DNA from: Limihaloglobus sulfuriphilus
Lineage (GTDB): Bacteria; Planctomycetota; Phycisphaerae; Sedimentisphaerales; Sedimentisphaeraceae
Reading direction: 5' to 3'
DNA length: 64,000 bases
NCBI RefSeq assembly: GCF_001999965.1
Contig: NZ_CP019646.1
Location: 558,001 to 622,000, forward strand
In this document: positions 1-8,279 of the stretch, one piece after another
Numbering within the stretch: position 1 is the first letter of the stretch
Layout of the letters: every line of letters starts with the position of its first letter
Program-made: the position numbers and the translations under genes
The notes under the pieces: model-generated
Databases searched by the model: none
What the model saw: the letters and a program-made list of their open reading frames with translations, nothing else
What the model was told of the DNA's origin: nothing

Positions 1-1034
1 TTTTCGTTGCATTTTTCCACGAATCTTGCTGCCGCTACAGGGTTTATGGTTTCTGTGTAACTGTTCAGCAGGTCTGACTGATCTGTATTGACAATGAAAT
101 CAACGCCTGATGAAAGTCTTAGCAGGTCTGAAAAAGCGGAGATGATTATGTTTATCATCATTCTTTGAGCTCTGCGGGAGAGATCCGACTTGCTTGTCTC
201 GCTGTAAAGCTGAGCCAGCAAAGCGGATACGTTTTTTACCTGCTGAGAGATCCAGTCTGCAAACTCGAGGGTTTCGGGCAGTTTAAGCTCAAAAACCATT
301 TTAATCAGATTCTGTTTCATTTTAAAGCAGTCGAACTCCTGGTTTTTGAGTTTTGCCGCTTCTAACGATTCGCCGAGACTGCCCTGTGTAAAGCCGGCCC
401 AGTAAAGAGCTTCTTGTTCCCGGCATCCCTGATCAACCAATCGGGATACTATCAGCCGGCGGTCAACCATACCGAACCGCACCTGTTGACAGCGTGAGTG
501 TATTGTAGGCAGCAGTCTGTCGGGCTTGGAACACAGAAGTATTATTGTGCAGAAGGTCGGCGGCTCCTCGAGAGTTTTCAGGAGTGCGTTCTGACTGAAA
601 GCATTCATCTTTTCCGATTCACTCACGACAAAAACTGTATGTTCAGACTTAACAGGCTTCATGTTTACTTTGTCGATAAGATATTCCTGTACAACATCTT
701 TTGGCATATCAACCGGTGAAGTTCTTGAGCTGTAGCTCTTTGATGAAAACTTCACTAACTCCTTGTAAATATGATTGAAGTCTGGATGGCCATTGCCCTC
801 AAACAGCAGGCATGAATCACATTTTCCGCATGAATCAAGAAATGGCCGGCTGTTTACTTCTGTTCGAAGGGGGTTGCGGCATAAAATAGTTTTTGCTAAT
901 TCTCTTGCCGTTAGATACTTACCTATGCCTTCCGGTCCAGAAAAAATGTACGCCTGCGCCAAACGGTTGCTTGCGAGCGAGCGTTGCAGCCGCGAAATTG
1001 CTTTGTCTTGACATTTTATGTCTATTAAACTCAT
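1..1034 (-). CDS. holB: DNA polymerase III subunit delta' (partial, 3' end beyond the left edge)
   Basis: I translated this reading frame by hand from the reverse complement of the left edge; it has no stop in the window, so the C-terminus is cut off. It begins MSLIDIKCQDKAISRLQRSL and shows an AAA+ clamp-loader fold: a Walker A motif GPEGIGK at residues 33-39, a zinc-type cluster with CGKCDSC about 30 residues later, the segment NALLKTLEEPP and the SRC motif (HSRCQQVRF). In this family the delta' subunit is the rigid stator of the clamp loader and opens the sliding clamp with gamma/tau and delta. About 344 codons are visible, near the full family length. No good Shine-Dalgarno site precedes the ATG. 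A gamma/tau (DnaX) paralog would be the main alternative, but the length and start fit delta' better. Confidence 0.88.
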   Translation of the reverse strand, partial: MSLIDIKCQDKAISRLQRSLASNRLAQAYIFSGPEGIGKYLTARELAKTILCRNPLRTEVNSRPFLDSCGKCDSCLLFEGNGHPDFNHIYKELVKFSSKSYSSRTSPVDMPKDVVQEYLIDKVNMKPVKSEHTVFVVSESEKMNAFSQNALLKTLEEPPTFCTIILLCSKPDRLLPTIHSRCQQVRFGMVDRRLIVSRLVDQGCREQEALYWAGFTQGSLGESLEAAKLKNQEFDCFKMKQNLIKMVFELKLPETLEFADWISQQVKNVSALLAQLYSETSKSDLSRRAQRMMINIIISAFSDLLRLSSGVDFIVNTDQSDLLNSYTETINPVAAARFVEKCNE

Positions 1035-1376
1035 AGGAATATGCTATTATAAATCAAAGTTATACGTGAGATTTCTGTAATTTATCAAGTGAGCCGGTCA
1101 AAATCTCTATTTCTGAGTCTTTATAAATCACAGAATAACAATTAAACCGGCTAAAAATAATATACAATATTAAACCAAAGATGCCAGATAATCCCAGCTT
1201 TTTATTGTTGAAATTACGCGGGGTTCTGGGTTTCTATTTGTGTGCCCAAAGTAAAGCTATATGCCGATGCTTTATATAATTTGAATATCGTTACCTTCAA
1301 AGCAACGGGCAAGGGATGCGACGGGCTTTGAGAGCAGCATTCAGTTTGTAATGTAACTTGTTGTAAAGCAAGATAT
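1035..1376. other. Intergenic region between the symporter gene and holB
   Basis: These 342 bases hold no supported gene on either strand. On the minus strand a weak promoter-like pair for holB can be read (TTGATA, 18-base spacer, TATAAC) about 35-70 bases before its ATG. The inverted pair AGCCGGT (1092-1098) and ACCGGCT (1146-1152) is 47 bases apart and has no T-run, so I do not call it a terminator. Confidence 0.5.
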
Positions 1377-3272
1377 TTATTTACTGAAACATTTTTCGAT
1401 GTGCTCTTTGTCCGAGGGTTTGGTAATTAATGTCAGAACTATGAAAACCAACAGGGACAGCGGCAGAGCGACAAAGCATGGATCGACGTTCGGCCAGTTG
1501 TGGTGTCCCTCAAGGATTGAGGTTTTTCCGTCCGTAACTATCTGGACCAGACCGATGGCAACAGCTTCCTTTGATTTTACCAGCAGCAGCCAGAATATGG
1601 TAACCGCAACACCCGTTAACATTGAGCCTATCGCCGCAATTTTTGTTACACCCTTGAAGTAAAGCCCGCCAATCAATGCAGGCAGGAAAGATGAAAGGCA
1701 GACACCAAAAAATATGGCTGTAGCACGGGCAACAATGTAGCCTCCCCGGGTAATAAGACTAAGCCATATAGCGATTAACATGCCAACCAGGATACTTATT
1801 CGGGTTACATTAACTGCGGAAGCCTTCTTGTTAGTCAGCATCACAAACACATCGTGCCCGAAACTGCTGCCAAGAGTGTGGAACTGGCTCGATAAAGTGC
1901 TCATTCCCGCAGCAAGAAGCGTCAAAAGCAGTAGAGTGCCAAACCATTTTGGCAGTGCCGAGCCGATAAATTCAGGAATTATACTGTCTGTGTTAAGCAT
2001 CCATTTATCTTGACCAAAAGAGGTTACAGACCTCATAAAAGCTGTCGCCCGAGGTTTGACCTCTATCATGCCGTTTTCCAGATAAGAAATCTCAGCTTTT
2101 GGCAGAATTGGCCGTGTATCGCCTACAACTTGACCATCTTTAACTATTTCAATACCGTTGGCTATTATGTGAACGTCCGGGGCAAGGTCCCCGTTAGTGT
2201 CTATATGCAAAAGCCTGCACGGGATAGTCTTTTCTTCAAGCCTGGTCTTTTTCGCGATTACGGCTGTTTGTTCATCAGCGATGAGTTTTCCCGTAATAAC
2301 CTCTTTATTATAGAAGTATGCGTTAGATAGGCTTGCCACAACAAAAGCGGTTCCGGTCATCAGCAGGATAAAGATAGAGCCGATCATGACACCCCTGTTA
2401 AGCTCCTGCTGTCCTTTAACTGTCATAAAACGGACGCTGAGCTGAGGCTGAGCCAATACTCCAAAGCCTACGCCGCATACAATACTTGAGATGAGAATCC
2501 ACCACAGATCGTATTTAGGATCGCCCCAGCCGAATTCGGGCATTCTTGTCCAGCCTCTGTGGCCTATGGCTTTGAATCCAACAAATACCTGGTCACTCAT
2601 TGCCGTCACCTCTTCGTGGGCCGCGGTAATGCCGCCAAACATTTTATAGCTCATGAAAAGCAACGCAACCATAGAGATCAGCATTATCGTTCCCTGAAGA
2701 GCGTCTGTGTACATAACTCCCTTTAATCCTCCGCTTATTACATACGCGGCAACGATTGAACCAAAAAGAAACAGAGCAACGTTGTAATTGATTTGGAAAT
2801 GGGATGTTATGAATTCACACCCGCCTATGAGAACCGCGGCCGAATAGAGAGGAATAAAAATAGTTATGATCAGTCCGGCCAGTATCTGAATTGATTTACT
2901 CTGGTATCTCTTGCCAAGCAGCTCTGCAAAAGTATGTGCACCGAGATGGTGCCCCATACGCCGCGTACGTCCGCCAATGAAAACGAAACTTATAAAGATG
3001 CCTACAAAAATGTTCAGCACAGTCAGCCACAGTGTTCCCATACCGAACATGCCGGCAACACCTCCAAAGCCCACAATGGCACTAGTTGAGATGAATGTTG
3101 CTCCGTAACTCATAGCCATTACAAATGGGTGGGCATTGCGGCCGGCTACAAGATAGTCTGCCGTGTTTTTAGTTTTTTTGTACCCTAACCATCCAAGGCC
3201 AAGAATAGCAAGAAGATAAATAAAAACAAGAATCAATTCAAAACCAGAAGTCGCGGCTAATACAGACCCCAT
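1377..3272 (-). CDS. Sodium:solute symporter (SSS family) with a large extracytoplasmic insertion
   Basis: The 631-residue product is a polytopic membrane protein with the SSS core: an N-terminal helix followed by GYKKTKNTADYLVAGRN, the helix-1 segment SYGATFISTSAIVGFGG, and the signature GGLKGVMYTDALQGTIM near residues 181-197. The family couples Na+ influx to uptake of sugars, carboxylates or amino acids across the inner membrane. Between two membrane segments (about residues 322-430) lies a hydrophilic insertion of roughly 100 residues, with HIDTNGDLAPDV and further polar, strand-like sequence; this is longer than usual for the loop. A Shine-Dalgarno-like AAGGTAGG precedes the ATG. The gene is divergent from a GntR regulator and a catabolic run, so the imported compound is probably the substrate of that run (inference). 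The substrate cannot be read from sequence. Confidence 0.9.
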   Translation of the reverse strand: MGSVLAATSGFELILVFIYLLAILGLGWLGYKKTKNTADYLVAGRNAHPFVMAMSYGATFISTSAIVGFGGVAGMFGMGTLWLTVLNIFVGIFISFVFIGGRTRRMGHHLGAHTFAELLGKRYQSKSIQILAGLIITIFIPLYSAAVLIGGCEFITSHFQINYNVALFLFGSIVAAYVISGGLKGVMYTDALQGTIMLISMVALLFMSYKMFGGITAAHEEVTAMSDQVFVGFKAIGHRGWTRMPEFGWGDPKYDLWWILISSIVCGVGFGVLAQPQLSVRFMTVKGQQELNRGVMIGSIFILLMTGTAFVVASLSNAYFYNKEVITGKLIADEQTAVIAKKTRLEEKTIPCRLLHIDTNGDLAPDVHIIANGIEIVKDGQVVGDTRPILPKAEISYLENGMIEVKPRATAFMRSVTSFGQDKWMLNTDSIIPEFIGSALPKWFGTLLLLTLLAAGMSTLSSQFHTLGSSFGHDVFVMLTNKKASAVNVTRISILVGMLIAIWLSLITRGGYIVARATAIFFGVCLSSFLPALIGGLYFKGVTKIAAIGSMLTGVAVTIFWLLLVKSKEAVAIGLVQIVTDGKTSILEGHHNWPNVDPCFVALPLSLLVFIVLTLITKPSDKEHIEKCFSK

Positions 3273-3329
3273 ACTACCTACCTTTACAGTTAAATAATAC
3301 TCATGTTTTATGTACCTACGTTGCTTTGT

Positions 3330-3357
3330 ATAGTAACTTTTTCTAAGTGTAATTCAA
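3330..3357 (-). promoter_or_regulatory. Candidate sigma70-type promoter of the symporter gene
   Basis: On the minus strand TTGAAT (3352-3357) and TACTAT (3330-3335) are separated by 16 bases, about 58 bases upstream of the symporter ATG. This is a pattern match only; the surrounding DNA is AT-rich, so chance matches are expected. Confidence 0.35.
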
Positions 3358-3576
3358 GCAAAAAACATAAAGTTGGTATAATTATTTTTATGAGGCAAAT
3401 TTTCAAGGTCTTGCGTATTATAATATTCTCGATTCACAACATAAATGAACCGGATTTTTTTAAGTGATTTATTCAAATGAAATTATCCCGTTAACTGCCG
3501 AGGGGGAAATCTCTATTGTCAGTGTTTAGTAATATGCACGGATGTATTGAAAGAAAATGTTTATAACACAAAAAAG

Positions 3577-3592
3577 TTTTGATGTATCAAAA
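3577..3592. promoter_or_regulatory. 16-bp palindrome over the -35 box, candidate GntR operator
   Basis: TTTTGAT-GT-ATCAAAA is a perfect inverted repeat that covers the -35 hexamer. FadR-subfamily GntR regulators bind short palindromes of this size and often repress their own promoter, so the adjacent regulator is the obvious binder. Assignment to that protein is inference. Confidence 0.5.
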
Positions 3593-3606
3593 ACGCATGT
3601 TATAAT
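3579..3606 (+). promoter_or_regulatory. Promoter of the GntR-led catabolic run
   Basis: TTGATG (3579-3584), a 16-base spacer and a perfect TATAAT (3601-3606) lie 32 bases before the GTG start of the regulator gene. The -35 box falls inside the palindrome at 3577-3592, which suggests direct repression of this promoter. Confidence 0.6.
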
Positions 3607-3608
3607 TC

Positions 3609-3626
3609 AATAAAATATGTTTTATT
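3609..3626. promoter_or_regulatory. Second AT-rich palindrome just after the -10 box
   Basis: AATAAAA-TATG-TTTTATT is a perfect 7-bp inverted repeat beginning three bases after the -10 hexamer. It could be a second operator half or a small RNA hairpin in the leader. Because only A and T form the arms, chance is a real alternative. Confidence 0.3.
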
Positions 3627-3638
3627 CAGATAATTGAT

Positions 3639-4334
3639 GTGGCAAATATAGATTTTCAGACAAAGATAGTTACCGGACAAACTGAAAACACACTTTCACA
3701 GCGTGTTTATAGTCTTTTATGCGACGAAATAGTCAACGGTGAGCTTGTTCCGGGAGAGAGACTTACCCGAAGAGGGCTTAGCAAACGTCTTGGGGTCAGC
3801 CAGAATCCCGTTACAGAGGCGCTGATGCGGCTTGAACGGGACGGTTTTGTGGAAAATAAACCGCTCTACGGCTGCCGTGTCAGGGTGTTGACGATTGAAG
3901 ATGTGGAAAACGATCAGATACTCCGCGAAGCAATTGAATGTCAGCTTGTAAGGCTATGCTGTGAATATGCTTGTAATTCAGACCTTGCAGCCCTGATGAT
4001 GAGGGCGGCAGAGCTTGACAGAATCACCACACAGGGAGACCCTGAATCAAGGCTTGGAATGCGGCTCCATCTGGAGTTTCATATGCTTATTGGAGAGTTC
4101 GGAAAAAAATGCCCGTATCTCGTTAATGAGCTTGAGCGGGTTTGGCTCAGGAGTCTGATGCGGCTCAACTGGGTGAAAAGTGCGTTGTTCTGCGCTCTTC
4201 CTGAAGACTGGCATCAGCAGCTGGTAGAAGTTATTAAGGACCGCAACCCGGATGCCGCTGAGGCCAAAATGCGTAAACATGTAAAAATGAATGAACAGTA
4301 CGATATTAAAACATTAGAGTTTTTAAACAGATAG
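3639..4334 (+). CDS. GntR-family transcriptional regulator, FadR/FCD type
   Basis: The 231-residue protein has an N-terminal winged helix (about residues 18-80; LSQRVYSLLCDEIVNGELVPG, LTRRGLSKRLGVSQNPVTEAL, RLERDGFVENKPLYGCRV), which is the GntR DNA-binding domain. A mostly helical C-terminal FCD-type ligand domain follows (about residues 88-225), with residues that may form the usual metal and carboxylate site (H143, H147, H209). The start is GTG at 3639. No Shine-Dalgarno site is visible, and the ATG two bases earlier is out of frame. It is the first gene of the run and ends 8 bases before the dehydrogenase gene. FCD regulators usually sense organic acids or sugar acids; here it probably controls both the downstream genes and the divergent symporter (inference). 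Confidence 0.9.
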   Translation: MANIDFQTKIVTGQTENTLSQRVYSLLCDEIVNGELVPGERLTRRGLSKRLGVSQNPVTEALMRLERDGFVENKPLYGCRVRVLTIEDVENDQILREAIECQLVRLCCEYACNSDLAALMMRAAELDRITTQGDPESRLGMRLHLEFHMLIGEFGKKCPYLVNELERVWLRSLMRLNWVKSALFCALPEDWHQQLVEVIKDRNPDAAEAKMRKHVKMNEQYDIKTLEFLNR

Positions 4335-4342
4335 AGGTAAAA

Positions 4343-5314
4343 ATGAAACTGAAAGTTCTTGTAGAAGAAGGTATTTATCAACGTTCTTTAGCTGATTTCC
4401 AGCAAGCGGGAGATATAGATTTTGTGCCCGCCGCCCGTGAAGAAAAAGCCCTGGCCGAACAGGTCAAAAGTTCCCAATCGGCGGCAGTGTTACTGGCTAC
4501 AGACAAATATACAGGCCCGCTCTATGATGCCCTGCCCGAGGGTGCTCTGATTGCACGCTACGGTGTCGGACATGACGGGGTTGACAAGGCAATAGCCGCG
4601 AAAAAACAACAACATGTTACAATAACTCCAGGTGTACTGGACGTTTCGGTAGCAGAACATGCTGTATTTCTGATGGGGGCACTCGCCCGCAATATCGCCG
4701 GCACTGATGCGGATATAAAAAAAGGCGGCTGGCTTAAATCTTCCGGCATAGAACTAAAGGACAAAACACTGCTCATACTCGGCTGCGGCATGATAGGCCG
4801 CCGTACCGCCCGAATAGCCAGTTTTGGTTTTGGAATGAATGTAATTGGTTATGATACGGCAGAGCTTGACGCCGAGCAGATGAGAAATGAGTACGGTATT
4901 GGCAAAATAGCGGCATCACTCGATGAAGTTTTGCCGGTTTGTGATTTTGTCTCGGTTCATCTGCCGTCTATAGAAGCGACCAGGGATTTCATTGATGCTG
5001 ATTTTATTTCAAAAATGAAGCCCTCAGCTTTTATTGTAAATACAGCTCGCGGCGGCGTTTTAGATGAAGCTGCACTTTACGATGCGCTGGCAGGCGGTAA
5101 ACTTGCCGGAGCGGCACTTGATGTGTTCAAGAAGGAGCCTTATGAACCGGCGCAGCCGCAAAAGGATCTTCGCAAACTCGATAATGTTGTCCTTGCCTCA
5201 CATCTTGCAAGCAGCACTCTCGAGGCCTCATCACGCATGGCTCAATGTGTTATAAAAAACATCAGAGCATGGGCTAAAAAGGATTACAACAGCATGAATA
5301 TTGTGACGGAATAA
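4343..5314 (+). CDS. D-isomer-specific 2-hydroxyacid dehydrogenase (PGDH-like)
   Basis: The 323-residue protein has the two-domain fold of NAD-dependent D-2-hydroxyacid dehydrogenases. The nucleotide loop is GCGMIG at residues 147-152, and the catalytic residues are in place: R236 (NTARGG), E265 (VFKKEP) and H287 (ASHLASST). These enzymes interconvert 2-hydroxyacids and 2-oxoacids in the cytoplasm. It lacks the C-terminal ACT domain of many biosynthetic SerA proteins, and it sits in a catabolic run after a GntR gene. It more likely handles a pathway hydroxy acid than serine synthesis, although the closest named family is phosphoglycerate dehydrogenase. GAGG lies 8 bases before the ATG. Confidence 0.88.
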   Translation: MKLKVLVEEGIYQRSLADFQQAGDIDFVPAAREEKALAEQVKSSQSAAVLLATDKYTGPLYDALPEGALIARYGVGHDGVDKAIAAKKQQHVTITPGVLDVSVAEHAVFLMGALARNIAGTDADIKKGGWLKSSGIELKDKTLLILGCGMIGRRTARIASFGFGMNVIGYDTAELDAEQMRNEYGIGKIAASLDEVLPVCDFVSVHLPSIEATRDFIDADFISKMKPSAFIVNTARGGVLDEAALYDALAGGKLAGAALDVFKKEPYEPAQPQKDLRKLDNVVLASHLASSTLEASSRMAQCVIKNIRAWAKKDYNSMNIVTE

Positions 5315-5324
5315 AACAAACCAG

Positions 5325-6419
5325 ATGAAATCGGACGTAAATGACTGGGCTTTGGGCAATGCGGGAAAGATTCTCTCCAAAGAGACTCTTAATCATCCTG
5401 GAATAATCTCAAAAGTAAGCAGGCTTGATGTTTATGGAAACACACCAGAAGCCTATCTCAGGGCTTACGAGGCTCTGGGAATAGATATTATAAACCGTGT
5501 TCCTGCGGAAAACGCTCCTGCGCCGGCAGAATTCGCAGAGAAACGTTATCACCCTGATAAACCATATTCATTTACGTCACTGGGTGTTTATGATACAGCT
5601 TTTCGCGAAAGGTTTGAGGTTTCCAGCCCTGAAGATGTCTATTCTCTGGATATTGATTCTCTCAGGTATGACGATTTAATCGTACCTGTGCCGCATCCTT
5701 GCTCTCGTGATGACATCAAATTTCGAGAGAAACTGCTTGGCGGTACGGGCATGTATTACCCTATGCTGTACACTACACTTTTCATGTGGGCGGTTGAGAC
5801 ACTCGGCTGGGAAAATTTTATGGTAGCCGCCATAACGGAGCCGCAACGGTTTACCAGACATTTTTTTGAGCCGTGTGCGGAAAAGTCGCGAAGAATTGTA
5901 GATGAAATAGCAGAGGCGAGTGAAAATCCATTCATTTTTCTGCACGATGACCTTGCCGACGCCAACGGGCCGGTATTCCCGCTGGCCTGGTATGAGGATT
6001 GTATATTCCCGTTTTATAAGAAGATATTCGAGCCGGCAAAAAGGCGGGGCAAAAAGATAATCTTTGTAGCTGACGGTAATATGACCGTTTTTCTGCCGCG
6101 GCTGGTTGAATTGGGCGTTGATGGAATAATGTGCGAAAATCCCGCAACGCCTCTTGAGTCTGTAATGGAGCATTTCGGCGGCAGCGGCGGATATATTATT
6201 GGCGGAATCGACACGGCACGGCTTACGATGTCTTCACCTGATGATATAAGCTTAATGGTGCAGCAAGTTTACAACACGACAAGAGACTGTTCAGGTTTTG
6301 CCGTTTCAAGCTGCGGCGGTCTGCATGGAAATATACCAATGGAAAACTTAGATGCCTATTTTGATGCGAGAGTCCGTATAGGGGCTACGCCGGCAAATTG
6401 GCGAAATTATTTTGATTAA
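5325..6419 (+). CDS. URO-D family protein 1 (methyltransferase-like, atypical active site)
   Basis: The 364-residue protein has the URO-D/MtaA TIM-barrel pattern: HDDLADANGPVFPLAWYED, then IIFVADGNM, then LVELGVDGIMCENPAT and YIIGGIDTARL. Family members are uroporphyrinogen decarboxylases or zinc methyltransferases that move methyl groups from corrinoid proteins. Where the methyltransferases carry a His-x-Cys zinc site, this protein has ADGN (residues 249-252), so it should not bind zinc there. True HemE motifs were not seen, so heme synthesis is unlikely. It lies 10 bases after the dehydrogenase gene and 17 before the aldolase gene, clearly one transcript. The exact reaction is unknown. Confidence 0.8.
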   Translation: MKSDVNDWALGNAGKILSKETLNHPGIISKVSRLDVYGNTPEAYLRAYEALGIDIINRVPAENAPAPAEFAEKRYHPDKPYSFTSLGVYDTAFRERFEVSSPEDVYSLDIDSLRYDDLIVPVPHPCSRDDIKFREKLLGGTGMYYPMLYTTLFMWAVETLGWENFMVAAITEPQRFTRHFFEPCAEKSRRIVDEIAEASENPFIFLHDDLADANGPVFPLAWYEDCIFPFYKKIFEPAKRRGKKIIFVADGNMTVFLPRLVELGVDGIMCENPATPLESVMEHFGGSGGYIIGGIDTARLTMSSPDDISLMVQQVYNTTRDCSGFAVSSCGGLHGNIPMENLDAYFDARVRIGATPANWRNYFD

Positions 6420-6436
6420 CACGAAAGGATGATAAA

Positions 6437-7207
6437 TTGAAAAATAAATTACGTAAATCACTTCTGGATAATGAAATAACACTCGGAGCTTGGATGCAGA
6501 TAGGTCATTGCGGCATAGCTGAGGTATTTGCCAGGGCCGGTTTTGACTGGGTCTGCGTGGATCTTGAGCACGGGGCGATCGACCTCGAAACCATGACGGA
6601 TATTTTCCGCACACTTGATGCTTTTGACTGTGTGCCGGTCGCGAGGCTGCCGCTTAATGATCCGGTGTGGATACACCGCAGTCTCGATGCCGGCGCCAGA
6701 GGCCTTATAATTCCCATGGTGAACTCCGCTCAGGAAGCCGACGCGGCGGTAACAGAGGCTAAATACCCTCCAAGAGGACGCCGCGGTTACGGTTACAGCC
6801 GCGCAAACATGCACGGGATGGATTTTGAAAGTTATATACAGTCCGCTAACGATGAGATTGCGATGATTATGCAGATTGAGCATAAAGACGCCATTGCGAA
6901 TCTCGAGGAAATTGTCAAAGTTGACGGTGTTGACGGTCTGTTTATTGGACCGCTTGATTTAAGCGGTTCCATGGGGATAACCGGCCAAATGCAGCACCCT
7001 GATATGGTCGCGGCACTTGCAAGATACCGCAAAGTCGCCGAGAATGCAGGCCTTAGTTATGGTATGCATATCGTTCGGCCGGACGAGCAGAATATAAAAT
7101 CAAACGTCGCAGACGGTTACACGATGATCGCCCTGGGGCTTGACAACGTTTTTATCGACGAGAGCTCCAAAGCAGCACTAAATGCCGTCGGCAGGAAAAG
7201 AGATTAG
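6437..7207 (+). CDS. HpcH/HpaI-family class II aldolase
   Basis: The 256-residue protein matches metal-dependent aldolases such as HpaI and the 2-keto-3-deoxy-sugar-acid aldolases. Visible motifs are VCVDLEHGAID, VARLPLNDPVWIHRSLDAGA, GLIIPMVNS, IMQIEHKDAIANLEEI (metal-binding Glu) and VDGLFIGPLDLS (metal-binding Asp). Such enzymes cleave 4-hydroxy-2-oxoacids into pyruvate and an aldehyde in the cytoplasm. The start is TTG at 6437 with AAAGGA 7 bases upstream. With the 2-hydroxyacid dehydrogenase it suggests that a hydroxylated or sugar-acid carbon skeleton is broken down here. The aldehyde specificity cannot be read from the sequence. Confidence 0.9.
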   Translation: MKNKLRKSLLDNEITLGAWMQIGHCGIAEVFARAGFDWVCVDLEHGAIDLETMTDIFRTLDAFDCVPVARLPLNDPVWIHRSLDAGARGLIIPMVNSAQEADAAVTEAKYPPRGRRGYGYSRANMHGMDFESYIQSANDEIAMIMQIEHKDAIANLEEIVKVDGVDGLFIGPLDLSGSMGITGQMQHPDMVAALARYRKVAENAGLSYGMHIVRPDEQNIKSNVADGYTMIALGLDNVFIDESSKAALNAVGRKRD

Positions 7208-7208
7208 T

Positions 7209-8279
7209 ATGTTTTATTCAATCGAACAGCGAGTAGAAAACTTTAAAAAGTTTTACAAGCGAGAGAATGACAGGCCGCTGCTGGGTTTTTTTGTAGAATC
7301 GGAATATCCGCTTCACAGGTACCCGGCTTCTAAATCATTGCCGCAAGGGAGGCCGCTTGCGCCGGACGATTTTGTTGTTGAAAATTATCTGGCCGACTAT
7401 GATTCTCTTTTTGACCGGCATGAAGCCGCCGGGGGAGATTTTATCTGGGCGGCCAGTTCATTCTGGGGGATTCCGTGGATAGAAGCCGCTATGGGGTGCA
7501 AAATAATTGCAGACCACAATACCGGTTCAATACATGCTGAAACGCCTGCTGATTTTGATGGGGAAATGCCAGAGTTTGATATTGATAATCCCTGGGTTCA
7601 GAAAGGCATAGAGTATCTGGACAAAATTTCATCGCATTGCAATGGCAGATATCCCCTTGCCACTCCGAGGCTTCGCGGCATATCTGATGTTCTTGCCTGT
7701 CTATACGGGAATGAAAGTTTTGTCTTCAAGTTTTTCGAATCTCCGGAAAAAATCGATGAACAGGCTGCAAAAATTACCGATTTCTGGATCAGTTTTGCCA
7801 AAACGCAACTTGAGCATATTCCTGAATTTCACGGAGGTATCGGCTCATTCTATTATAATATGTGGGCACCGGCCGGCACTGTATGGCTCCAGGAAGATGC
7901 GGCAGCCCTGTTGAGCCCCGATATTTTCCAGCGGCATATCCTCGGCTGCGTTAAACAAATAGTTGCCTCTTTTAACGGCTCTATTGTTCACATGCACCCC
8001 ACAGGATATTATCCTTATGCGGAATACCTGCCCACAGATATGCTGGCTCTCGAACTGCATATTGACGAGGGCGGCCCGTCTGCCGAAGAACTTTTTGAAG
8101 TCCACAGCAAAATACTGGCTCACAAGCCGCTGCTCGTCTGGGGAGCTATACCGGAAAAAGACCTTGACTGGATATTTTCAAAATTGCCGGCAAAAGGGCT
8201 TGCTGTTCTGAACGCACTCGACAGGAAGCAGTTAGAATCAGGTGAAAATGAACGTTTATATGAGAAGTATATACAATGA
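7209..8279 (+). CDS. URO-D family-like protein 2 (divergent)
   Basis: I place the start at the ATG at 7209 (MFYSIEQRVENF) because AGGAAAAGAG stands just before it; an in-frame ATG at 7182 would overlap the aldolase gene. The 356-residue product resembles the URO-D barrel only in outline: the segment around YNMWAPAGTVWLQEDAAALL, then IVHMHPTGYYPYAEYLP, LALELHIDEGG and LLVWGAIPEKDL. At the position of the methyltransferase zinc site it has HMHP (residues 261-264), two histidines instead of His and Cys. Metal binding is possible but would use different ligands. The stop overlaps the next start as ATGA, which indicates translational coupling. The function is unknown. Confidence 0.72.
   Translation: MFYSIEQRVENFKKFYKRENDRPLLGFFVESEYPLHRYPASKSLPQGRPLAPDDFVVENYLADYDSLFDRHEAAGGDFIWAASSFWGIPWIEAAMGCKIIADHNTGSIHAETPADFDGEMPEFDIDNPWVQKGIEYLDKISSHCNGRYPLATPRLRGISDVLACLYGNESFVFKFFESPEKIDEQAAKITDFWISFAKTQLEHIPEFHGGIGSFYYNMWAPAGTVWLQEDAAALLSPDIFQRHILGCVKQIVASFNGSIVHMHPTGYYPYAEYLPTDMLALELHIDEGGPSAEELFEVHSKILAHKPLLVWGAIPEKDLDWIFSKLPAKGLAVLNALDRKQLESGENERLYEKYIQ

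Noticed and set aside
1092-1152. AGCCGGT/ACCGGCT as a terminator between the symporter gene and holB
   Set aside because: The arms are 47 bases apart and no T-run follows on either strand.
4343-5314. Naming the 2-hydroxyacid dehydrogenase serA
   Set aside because: It lacks an ACT domain and lies in a catabolic operon, so the biosynthetic name is not supported.
5676-6173. 165-residue minus-strand frame opposite URO-D gene 1
   Set aside because: No domain, no ribosome site, and it is antisense to a clear enzyme gene.
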